In this document: piece by piece, positions 13,349-20,747 of the stretch | Numbering within the stretch: position 1 is the first letter of the stretch | Layout of the letters: each line of letters starts with the position of its first letter | Assembly (NCBI GenBank): GCA_030037735.1 | Contig: JASHQC010000054.1 | Span: 1 to 37,674 of the forward strand | Length of the DNA stretch: 37,674 nt | Source: Thermoplasmata archaeon | GTDB lineage: Archaea; Thermoplasmatota; Thermoplasmata; Lutacidiplasmatales; UBA184 | Direction: 5' to 3' | Program-made: the position numbers and the translations under genes | The notes under the pieces: model-generated | Told to the model about the DNA's origin: nothing | Databases searched by the model: none | Seen by the model: only the letters and a program-made list of their open reading frames with translations

Positions 13349-15049
13349 ATGTCGACGAACACCGAGGTCGCCCAGATCTTCTACGCCATCGCGGATCTAC
13401 TGGACCTGCAAGGAGAGCGGTTCAAGCCGGACGCGTATCGGCGAGCGGCCCGCTCCATCGAATCGCTCGGAGAAGACCTGCGCAAGGTGGCCCAGCGCGG
13501 CGGGCTTGACCAGATCCCCGGAGTCGGAGAGGCCATCCGCGAGAAGATCACCGAATATCTTCGGGACGGGAAGATCCACTATTACGACCGGCTCCGAGAG
13601 TCGTTCCCGTCGGGCGTGCTCGAGCTGATGCGCGTCCCCGGGATCGGTCCGAAGACCACTGGACGGTTCTACCTGCAGCTCCACATCGACAGCCCCGCGG
13701 CGCTCGCCCAGGCCATCGACGAAGGGCGACTGAACGGCCTCGCCGGGTTCGGTCCAAAGAAGATCGACAACCTGCGCGAGGCGCTCCGAGCCGTCGCAGC
13801 AGCGCCGCCGGTCGCCCGGACCCCGCTACTCACGGCATGGCGCCTCGCGCGGTCGGTCATGCGGGAACTCTCCGAGCGGACCCCGGTCCACGATATCGCG
13901 GTGGCCGGTAGCGTGCGACGGTGCCGGGAGACCGTGGGCGACTTGGACATCCTGGCCACGTCGGCGCGGCCGCCCGAAACGATCGCCGTCTTTGCCGGCC
14001 TTCGAGGCGTCCGCAAGGTTGTCATGCAGGGAGACACCCGGGCCACGGTGATCCACGACCCGGGAATCCAGGTCGATCTGCGCGTCGTCGAGCCGGCGAG
14101 CTACGGCGCCGCGTTGCAGTACTTCACCGGCTCAAAGGACCACAACATCCACCTCCGGACCCTGGCCCGCGATCAGGGGCTCAAGATCAACGAGTACGGA
14201 GTGTTCCGAGGGGAGACACGGATCGCCGGGGCCACCGAGGAAGAGGTGTACGCTTCCCTGGGCCTCCAGTGGATGCCCCCGGAGATTCGGGAGAATCAGG
14301 GCGAGATCGAAGCCGGCCTGCGAAAGCAGGTGCCGGTGCTGATCCAGCTGGAGCAGATCCGCGGCGAACTCCACCGGCACGTGGCCGATGCGCCCGACGC
14401 GGAGTGGATGGCGCGACTCGTGACCGACGCCCGGCACCGAAAGCTCCAGTATCTCGGCCTGGTCGTGCCGGCCGGGCGGGACACGGAATCCACGACCTCG
14501 CTGATCCATACAGTACGGCGACTATGGGAGGCGGCCCGGCCGGATGCGCTGCGCTTGCGGATCGGAGGGGAGGTTGTTCTGGGCGTCCCGGTCGACCGGT
14601 CCTCGCCGGAATCGTTGTTCGATTATCTCGTGGGCGTCCCCGCGCAGGACGCCGCGGCCCCGCCCAAGCCTCCAGCGGGCCCGCCCGGGCGCGGTCTGGC
14701 GTTCGTCGGCCATTTGGCGTTCGCTCCCGCCGGCGGTGAAGCGCCCCGAGAAGGGGTCATGCCCTGGATCGACTGGTGCCGGGCGAACGGCGTGGCGCTC
14801 GAGATGACCCCCGCGGGCGCCGAGGATGGGCTCGACGGGGGCGCGGCTCGCTGGGCGCACGAGGCGGGGGTCACGCTGGTGCTGAGCGCCGGGGCCGGGG
14901 ATCTCTCCGAGTTGGAGCTGACCGCGGCTCGGGCCCGTCGCGCATGGGTCCCCCCGGAGCGCGTGCTCAACTCACGGGCCGACGGGGTTGGAGGGGCCGC
15001 TCCGAAGGGGCGGAAGTCGAAGGGCGCGGCGCCGACCGCGCGAAAGTAA
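13349..15049 (+). CDS. polX: Family X DNA polymerase with degenerate PHP domain
   Basis: This 566-residue protein has the PolX plus PHP arrangement of prokaryotic repair polymerases. Residues 1-145 form the 8-kDa lyase-like and HhH region (IPGVGEAI 56-63, VPGIGPKT 96-103). The nucleotidyltransferase has GSVRR (187-191), GDLD (197-200, catalytic Asp198 and Asp200) and the third Asp in QVDLRVV (about 243). YFTGSKDHNIHLR matches the dNTP and template-binding part. The C-terminal PHP domain starts near 335, but the metal motif reads GELHRHVADAPD instead of GDLHxHTxxSDG, and the strand normally ending in TDH reads YLGLVVPAG, so 3'-5' exonuclease activity is probably lost. The ATG at 13349 is chosen over the upstream GTG. 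Its 3' end overlaps the convergent gene by 83 nt. Confidence 0.9.
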   Translation: MSTNTEVAQIFYAIADLLDLQGERFKPDAYRRAARSIESLGEDLRKVAQRGGLDQIPGVGEAIREKITEYLRDGKIHYYDRLRESFPSGVLELMRVPGIGPKTTGRFYLQLHIDSPAALAQAIDEGRLNGLAGFGPKKIDNLREALRAVAAAPPVARTPLLTAWRLARSVMRELSERTPVHDIAVAGSVRRCRETVGDLDILATSARPPETIAVFAGLRGVRKVVMQGDTRATVIHDPGIQVDLRVVEPASYGAALQYFTGSKDHNIHLRTLARDQGLKINEYGVFRGETRIAGATEEEVYASLGLQWMPPEIRENQGEIEAGLRKQVPVLIQLEQIRGELHRHVADAPDAEWMARLVTDARHRKLQYLGLVVPAGRDTESTTSLIHTVRRLWEAARPDALRLRIGGEVVLGVPVDRSSPESLFDYLVGVPAQDAAAPPKPPAGPPGRGLAFVGHLAFAPAGGEAPREGVMPWIDWCRANGVALEMTPAGAEDGLDGGAARWAHEAGVTLVLSAGAGDLSELELTAARARRAWVPPERVLNSRADGVGGAAPKGRKSKGAAPTARK

Positions 15050-15893
15050 CGGCGGGTGTCGGGGGGCGCGGGACCGACCGGCCCCGAAAGCACGTCGTGC
15101 AGAGATGGGCCCGCGGGCCGGACGAGGTGCGCCAGTAGCACCGCTCGCAGAGCGCGCGACCGCAATCGGCGCACGGCTCGAACTGTGGCGGGGAGCCGAG
15201 TGCCTCCCCGCAGTCACTGCACCGGCGAGCGACCGAGGACCCGGTGGGCGGGGCGGGAGGGGACGGGACCCGGGTCAACTGGAGTCGCAGCGGCGGGGCG
15301 AGCGTTCCGGTCCCGACAGCCATCATCAAGGCCGTGCGAGGGGATGAGCTGGCCGCCGGTCCAACGCGCTGGAGCGCGTCCATTCGGTCGACCAGGCGAG
15401 AGACGGTTTTCCCTCCCAGCGGGGAACCTCCCGGTGAGGCAGGGGAGGGCCCCGGTTCCTCGGAGAATGGGATCAGCAGCGTGGAGCCGGTGGGATTGGC
15501 GGCGCTGAGCCCGATCGGTGCTCCGGGCCCGTGGGGTGCTGGAAGCTGAGGCCGCTCCGGGAGCTCCGGGGGAGCCGCGGCGGGTGAGACTGCCGAATCT
15601 GAGCCGACGATCGCGGGAAGGGCCATCAGACTGGGTTCCGAGGAGGGAGCCGCGGGGGTCACGGGACGGAGAGGGCGGGGGACGGCCTTTCGACGGTCGA
15701 CGGCAAGGGCCCCGAGTCCGATGCCGAGCACGATGATGCCCAGGCCGACGAAAAGAACCTCGGAGAAGGGGTTGCGGAGAAGGGCCGGGGCCATGGGCCA
15801 CTGGAGGGCGATCGCCCCGGCGGAAAGGAGAGCCGCGCCGGCGAAGATCACTCCGCCGAGGCGAAGCGTGTACCCGTCCTCTGGTCCGCTCAT
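14967..15893 (-). CDS. Membrane protein with C-terminal cysteine-rich (zinc-ribbon-like) domain
   Basis: The 308-residue product has two hydrophobic helices at the N-terminus (GGVIFAGAALLSAGAIAL and VLFVGLGIIVLGIGLGAL). A long Pro/Ser/Ala-rich linker follows to about residue 220, then a compact cysteine cluster: CSDCGEAL, CADCGRALCERCYW, HLCTTCF. The spaced CxxC pairs suggest a double zinc ribbon or RING/LIM-like module facing the cytoplasm. The ATG at 15893 was chosen because it directly precedes the first helix; in-frame codons upstream would add about 33 polar residues. The basic C-terminus overlaps the convergent polX gene by 83 nt. No family was identified; a membrane-tethered adaptor or processing factor is possible. 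Confidence 0.65.
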   Translation of the reverse strand: MSGPEDGYTLRLGGVIFAGAALLSAGAIALQWPMAPALLRNPFSEVLFVGLGIIVLGIGLGALAVDRRKAVPRPLRPVTPAAPSSEPSLMALPAIVGSDSAVSPAAAPPELPERPQLPAPHGPGAPIGLSAANPTGSTLLIPFSEEPGPSPASPGGSPLGGKTVSRLVDRMDALQRVGPAASSSPRTALMMAVGTGTLAPPLRLQLTRVPSPPAPPTGSSVARRCSDCGEALGSPPQFEPCADCGRALCERCYWRTSSGPRAHLCTTCFRGRSVPRPPTPAVTFARSAPRPSTSAPSERPLQPRRPVS

Positions 15894-16019
15894 GACTGGC
15901 CCGGGAGCCGGTACGGGTACCCGAACCCCTTCGAAAGCGTTGTGTTCGTTCTGGAAACCGGGCCCGAAGTGCGAGTCCACGGCCAGATTCATGTACCCGA
16001 GCCGCGGGCTCGCTGACAC

Positions 16020-16394
16020 GTGTACGTTCGCCCGCGGTATCGCCGGACGGCCCCCTCCGCTCCACCGGAATCGCCGGCGACGGTGGCGGAGCCGGCGGAG
16101 CGGCGGTCCCACATTGCGGTGGTTCCGGCGGTGATTCTGCTGGCCGTGGGCTGGTATCTCGCCCGCTACTCGATCATCTTCCCGGCCGTCATCGGGTTCT
16201 TTCTGCTCAGCGGAGCGCTCGGGTTGCTCGGCTCCCGGCTGAACCCCCTCTCGGCGGCGTTCTATCTCACGACGAAACCGTCGTGGACGGCGATCGGCAC
16301 GGTGTTTCTGACCGGGGGGGTGCTGTTGTGGATGACCTACGAGTACTACATCCACTCCTGGGGACCGCTCATCCCCCGGATCCCGGCCTTTTGA
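16020..16394 (+). CDS. Small three-helix membrane protein, function unknown
   Basis: Up to 124 residues. The first 30 are Pro/Arg/Ala-rich and may not be translated; the start is GTG at 16020, with GTG near 16083 as an alternative. The body has three hydrophobic helices: IAVVPAVILLAVGWYLARYS, FPAVIGFFLLSGALGLLGS and WTAIGTVFLTGGVLLWMTYE. It is divergent from the cysteine-rich membrane protein gene and ends just before the convergent nadA, 10 nt away. No family was recognised. Confidence 0.65.
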   Translation: MYVRPRYRRTAPSAPPESPATVAEPAERRSHIAVVPAVILLAVGWYLARYSIIFPAVIGFFLLSGALGLLGSRLNPLSAAFYLTTKPSWTAIGTVFLTGGVLLWMTYEYYIHSWGPLIPRIPAF

Positions 16395-16404
16395 TCGTCG
16401 GGCC

Positions 16405-17310
16405 CTAGGCCGCGATCATCCGCTCGAGCGCCCGTCGGGCTTTCGCCGCGATGGGCGCCGGCACGTCGATGACGTACCGCAGTTGGGCGAGGGAGTCGCG
16501 AACATCGGCGAGGTCGATCTCCTTCATGTACGGACAGATGGCTCCGCGGGAGAGCGGCAGGAACTCGGTCGACGGGTTGAGCTTCTGCATCCGGTGGAGG
16601 ATCCCTACCTCGGTCGCCACGATCACGGTGGGGACCCGCGTTTCCTCGGCGAACCGGACCATGCCGTCGGTGGAAAGCACCTGGTCCACGCTCGAGAGCG
16701 CCGCGCTCGCGCACCCGCACTCGGGATGCGCGATCACCGGCGCGCCGGGATGCACGAGGCGGGCCTGATCGATCTCCTCGGGGCGCATCTTGGCGTGCAC
16801 GGGGCAGTCTCCGGCCCACAAGTGCATCTTGCGGCCGGTCTTCCGGCGCACGTAGTCGCCGAGGAACAGGTCCGGCAGGAACAGAATCTCCTGATCCGGT
16901 GGCAGCGCGCTCACGGTCTTGATCGCATTCGAGCTCGTGCAGATGTAATCGGACTCGGCCTTGACGTCGGCCGAGGTGTTGATGTACGACACCACGACCG
17001 CCCCGGGGTGGTCCGCCTTCCAGGTCCGGAGCTGGTCGGCGGTGATGGAATCCGCGAGGCCGCATCCGGCTCTCAGGTCCGGCAAGAGGACGGTCTTGGT
17101 CGGGTTCAGGATCTTGGCCGTCTCGGCCATGAACTGGACGCCGGCGAAGACGATCACCGGCCGGTCGGTCTCGGCGGCCTTCCGGGACAGGTACAGAGAG
17201 TCCCCGACGTAGTCCGCGACCTCCTGGACCTCGGGGATCTGGTAATTGTGGGCGAGCAGGACGGCCTGACGCTCCTCCTTGAGTCGCCGGATCTCCTCCT
17301 CGAGCGACAT
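16405..17310 (-). CDS. nadA: Quinolinate synthase NadA
   Basis: This 301-residue protein matches the [4Fe-4S] quinolinate synthase, which condenses iminoaspartate with dihydroxyacetone phosphate in de novo NAD synthesis. The three cluster cysteines are in DLRAGCGLAD, HPECGCAS and GAICPYMKEI. Substrate-binding segments LLAHNYQIPEVQEVADYVGD, FAGVQFMAETAKIL and VVSYINTSADVKAESD are all present. The ATG at 17310 starts the protein. It lies 36 nt after the nadC stop on the same strand, so the two form an NAD-synthesis unit at the end of a long co-directional run. No nadB or aspartate dehydrogenase gene, the usual source of iminoaspartate, is in the window. Confidence 0.96.
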   Translation of the reverse strand: MSLEEEIRRLKEERQAVLLAHNYQIPEVQEVADYVGDSLYLSRKAAETDRPVIVFAGVQFMAETAKILNPTKTVLLPDLRAGCGLADSITADQLRTWKADHPGAVVVSYINTSADVKAESDYICTSSNAIKTVSALPPDQEILFLPDLFLGDYVRRKTGRKMHLWAGDCPVHAKMRPEEIDQARLVHPGAPVIAHPECGCASAALSSVDQVLSTDGMVRFAEETRVPTVIVATEVGILHRMQKLNPSTEFLPLSRGAICPYMKEIDLADVRDSLAQLRYVIDVPAPIAAKARRALERMIAA

Positions 17311-17346
17311 ATCCCTCCCCTCGTGCGGAGGACGACGGGGCGGCTC

Positions 17347-18270
17347 TTAAGCCGAGTGTGACGGGTGGGCTATCGCAGGGGTGCTGAGCCGTCGGGCCTG
17401 GACGGTCAGGTGGAAGGGCAGTGCCGGAGCGGAATGAGTCAGATACCCGAGACTCGCGGCGTCGGCGCCCGTCCCGGCGTAGACGGCAATGTTGTCGGGA
17501 CGGATCCCACCCGACACCTCCACCTCGACCGAGGCGCCGCCCCGCAATCGCCGGATCCCCCGAACGATCCGGGCCACCGTTCCAGGCGATTGGTTGTCGA
17601 TGAGAAGCCGTCGAATCCCCGCGGCCGCGGCGGTGCGGGCCTGGTCGAGCGACCGGACCTCGACCTGAACGCGCTCCGGATGGCGAACATGGGCCCGGGC
17701 GCGGCGGATGGCGATCTCCAGTGGGACCGTCACGAGATGATTGCTTTTGATCAGCACCGCGTCGGAGAGGTCCCGCCGATGCGGTTCTCCCCCGCCGTGC
17801 ACGACGGCGGCCTTCTCGAGGTCTCGGAGTCCCGGGAGGGTCTTCCGGGTCGCCCGGATGTGAAAGCCGGGGCGGCTCCGCCGGGCGATCCGCACCACCT
17901 GGGCCGTCGCGGACGCAACGCCCGAGAGGTGCATCACGAGGTTGAGGAGCGTACGCTCGATAGCGAGAATGCGACGGAGGTCCCCGGACAGCTCGAGGAC
18001 CACCGTTCCACGGCGCACCGGGTCGCCGTCCGAGAGACGGGAGATGCTGCGGAGACCACCGAGACGGGCCAGTTGTCGGGCCGCCGCGAGCCCGGAGAGT
18101 ACTCCCCGCCCCTGGGCGATTACGCGAGCGGTGGCCGGGATGCTCTTGGGAAAGAGGGCCCGGGTAGTGATGTCATCTGTCCAACGGTCCTCCTCCAGCG
18201 CTCGGCGAAGCAACGCGGTAGTTCCCGCCGGCAACCGGGGCGGGCGGGCCCTACGCGGTGGGGGGCTCAC
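17347..18270 (-). CDS. nadC: Nicotinate-nucleotide pyrophosphorylase (carboxylating)
   Basis: This 307-residue type II phosphoribosyltransferase converts quinolinate and PRPP to nicotinate mononucleotide with loss of CO2. Diagnostic stretches are EDRWTDDITTRALF near the N-terminus, ERTLLNLVMHLSGVAS, TRKTLPGLRDLEKAAVVHGG, EPHRRDLSDAVLIKSNHL (Arg, His and Lys residues that bind quinolinate and phosphate) and VEVEVSGGI. The start is GTG at 18270, overlapping the end of the STAND ATPase gene by 20 nt, which suggests read-through transcription. Together with nadA it covers two consecutive steps of NAD synthesis. Confidence 0.95.
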   Translation of the reverse strand: MSPPPRRARPPRLPAGTTALLRRALEEDRWTDDITTRALFPKSIPATARVIAQGRGVLSGLAAARQLARLGGLRSISRLSDGDPVRRGTVVLELSGDLRRILAIERTLLNLVMHLSGVASATAQVVRIARRSRPGFHIRATRKTLPGLRDLEKAAVVHGGGEPHRRDLSDAVLIKSNHLVTVPLEIAIRRARAHVRHPERVQVEVRSLDQARTAAAAGIRRLLIDNQSPGTVARIVRGIRRLRGGASVEVEVSGGIRPDNIAVYAGTGADAASLGYLTHSAPALPFHLTVQARRLSTPAIAHPSHSA

Positions 18271-20695
18271 GGTCCCCCTCCCGTTCGACGACTTTCCGCT
18301 CCAAGCTGCGATAGTCCTCGAGGAGGTCTGGTCGGAGGCGGGACAACGCGCGTCGGTCGAGGTCGCGCATCTTCTCCCGGGCCGACGCGATCTCGCCCCG
18401 GGCGAGGTCGACTTCGGCGAGACGCATCACCACTTCGACCTCGTCGCCGGGGAGGCGCTCCTCCCGGAACAGGCGGGCGGCCTCTTCGAGCGCCCGGGTG
18501 GCGAGGTCGAGTTCGCCGGCGAGGAGGTGCAACTTCCCTTCGTTGAGGTACGTCTGTCCGAGCCCGAACCGGTCCCCGATGCCTTCGAGCAGCTCGCGGG
18601 CCGTCTGGTTGTGCCTCTCGGCCTCCGGCAGACGCTGCCGGAGCCGTTCCAAGTCCGCGATGTTGAAATGCGCCCATCCCAGCCGGCGCAGGTCGTGGGC
18701 CCGGTCCGCCAGCTCCGCTGCGATGACCAGCTCCTCGAGCCCCTGGTCGACCTCGCCGTGCTGGCTCAGGACCACTCCGTGGCAAAGGTACGCGTAGGCC
18801 GCCTCGGCGTTGTCCCCCAGGTCGCGGAGGGTTTCACCGGCTTCGTGGTACAGCGCCAACGCCTCCACCTCACGGCCCGGCGTCATGGAGAGCACGTTCG
18901 CCAACCGGACCCGCTGGATCGCCACTTCGTGGGGGTTGCCGGTCGCCTCGGCAGCCGAGAGCGCCTCTTGCTGATGGGTGAGCGCTTCTCCGTACTCGGC
19001 CCGGTAGAACAGGATCTCCCCCCGTAACCGGAGGCCGTAGATCTTGAGCATCGGGTCGGTGGCCGCCTCGATGCTCGGCAGCGTCTCCTGCATCGTGTGG
19101 TCGGCCTCGTCCCACCGGCCCTGGTCGGCCAGAATCCGTCCGAGCAGGAGCCCGAACAGGGCGCGCTGGTCGGCCGTGGCGGCGGTGAGTACCGCCGGCC
19201 GAGCCAGCGCCTCGCGCAGGAGCTGCTCGGCGTGCCGGAGCTCGCCGACGCGGTCCCGTTCCAGGGCGATCTGGAGCATCAGGTCCAGCTCCCCCGGCAG
19301 GTCCTCGGGAAAGGCGCGTCGATGCGCCTCCAGCGCCTGCTCGTAGTGGACCAGCGCGACGTTCGAGCTGTGGGCCCTCCGGGCGAACTCGGCAGCGCGC
19401 CGGTTGAAGTCAACGGCTTTGGCGTCGACGTGGCCCAGATAATAGTGCCGCGCCAGCGAAAAGATGGTGGCCAGGTCGGCGGCCCCGATCGCCTCGAGGG
19501 CCTCCCCGACCCGCCGATGTAGGAGCCGGAGACGCGGACCCGTGAGCCGTGAGTACAGCTCGAACCGGACGTCCTCGCGGAGGAACTCGAACACCTCGCC
19601 GGGCTTCTCGCGAAGGATCCCGAGCTCGACGAGCCGCTCGACCTCTTCGGCGAGGCTCTCCTCGTCCTGCCCGGTCGCCTGGGTGAGCAGGGGGAACGAC
19701 ACGTCGCGGCCGGCCACGGCCGCGAGAGTGAGCAGCTTCAGCTCCGGCTCCGTCACTTCTTGAAGCAGCACCCGGGGCTCGAGTGCGAGACGACGCTCAT
19801 CCTCGGCCCGGCGGGGACCCCGGAGAGCTGCCTCGCGTCCGCGGATCAGCTGCTCTAGGAGCACCGGAATCCCGCCCGTCGCTTCGAACCACTGGCTGAC
19901 CTCGGAACTGTGAACCTCGCGCTTGGGATCCACCCAGCGAACGAACTCGGGCACCTCCCGCTCCGTGAACGGTCGCAGCGCGAGGCGCTCGGCCTGTCCG
20001 GCGCGTACCCATTCCTCCACCGAGGACTCGAGCTCCGCCGGAAGCCGGCCGGCGGGGAGCGACGTCGCGAACAGCCACAGCGGTCGCTCGGCGAGCTTGG
20101 GAACGAGAAAATTGAGAAATTCGATGGTCGCCGGGTCGACGAACTGGAGGTCGTCGATGGCCAACAAGACCGGGCCCGACCGGGCGGCGAGGAAGAGCGG
20201 CTCCGCAAATCCTTCGTAGAGCCGCTGGCGGTTCGAGCGGACGTCCCCTGCGCCTTCGCTCGATGAGAGAAGGTGTGCCGCGAGGGGGGGCAGGTCGGTC
20301 CGCCCGTGCTCCGCCTCGGGCAGGAATCCCAGAGCCGTCCCGACGGCGTTCGCCGTGCTGGAAACTTGGGCGAGGGGAGAGGGGGCCTCGGCCGGGGACC
20401 GAGGCGTGGAGTCGTCATCCGCCCGCGGCCGAAGGATCGCCTCCTGCAACACGAGGAACGGCGGTGGGTTCTCGAGCGCGGGGGCCCGCCCGTGGAACAC
20501 CCGGAACCCGACGCGCTCGCTCTCCTCGACCAGCGCCGCGAAGAAGGAGGATTTTCCCACTCCGTTGGTTCCTTCCAAGACCGTAACTCCCCCCGCCCCG
20601 CCCCGGGCGCGCTCCCGGCGGCGAAGGATGGCGTTCCAGATCTCCACCCGGCCGATGGGCGGGACCGACGAGGAACGGGCCGGCATCTTCTCCAT
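18251..20695 (-). CDS. STAND/AAA_16-type ATPase with TPR-like repeats (copy 1)
   Basis: This is an 814-residue soluble protein. An N-terminal P-loop domain has Walker A GTNGVGKS at 42-49 and Walker B VLLAIDDLQFVD near 176-187, as in AAA_16/STAND ATPases of the MalT and adenylate-cyclase-associated type. A winged-helix-like segment follows (around 340-400, ELKLLTLAAVAG to VERLVELGILRE). From about 420 to the end are helical hairpins rich in Ala/Leu/Glu with TPR-like spacing (RWDEADHTMQET, YGEALTHQQEALSAAEATGN, AYLCHGVVLSQHGEVDQGLE). No DNA-binding, nuclease, TIR or protease output domain is visible. STAND proteins oligomerise on ligand sensing through the repeats. The paralogue lies 52 nt upstream. 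Function is unknown. Confidence 0.82.
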   Translation of the reverse strand: MEKMPARSSSVPPIGRVEIWNAILRRRERARGGAGGVTVLEGTNGVGKSSFFAALVEESERVGFRVFHGRAPALENPPPFLVLQEAILRPRADDDSTPRSPAEAPSPLAQVSSTANAVGTALGFLPEAEHGRTDLPPLAAHLLSSSEGAGDVRSNRQRLYEGFAEPLFLAARSGPVLLAIDDLQFVDPATIEFLNFLVPKLAERPLWLFATSLPAGRLPAELESSVEEWVRAGQAERLALRPFTEREVPEFVRWVDPKREVHSSEVSQWFEATGGIPVLLEQLIRGREAALRGPRRAEDERRLALEPRVLLQEVTEPELKLLTLAAVAGRDVSFPLLTQATGQDEESLAEEVERLVELGILREKPGEVFEFLREDVRFELYSRLTGPRLRLLHRRVGEALEAIGAADLATIFSLARHYYLGHVDAKAVDFNRRAAEFARRAHSSNVALVHYEQALEAHRRAFPEDLPGELDLMLQIALERDRVGELRHAEQLLREALARPAVLTAATADQRALFGLLLGRILADQGRWDEADHTMQETLPSIEAATDPMLKIYGLRLRGEILFYRAEYGEALTHQQEALSAAEATGNPHEVAIQRVRLANVLSMTPGREVEALALYHEAGETLRDLGDNAEAAYAYLCHGVVLSQHGEVDQGLEELVIAAELADRAHDLRRLGWAHFNIADLERLRQRLPEAERHNQTARELLEGIGDRFGLGQTYLNEGKLHLLAGELDLATRALEEAARLFREERLPGDEVEVVMRLAEVDLARGEIASAREKMRDLDRRALSRLRPDLLEDYRSLERKVVEREGDREPPTA

Positions 20696-20747
20696 TACCG
20701 GCGTGGCCGGTCTATATCATCATGGGGCCGGAACGGGTCGACCGGCC

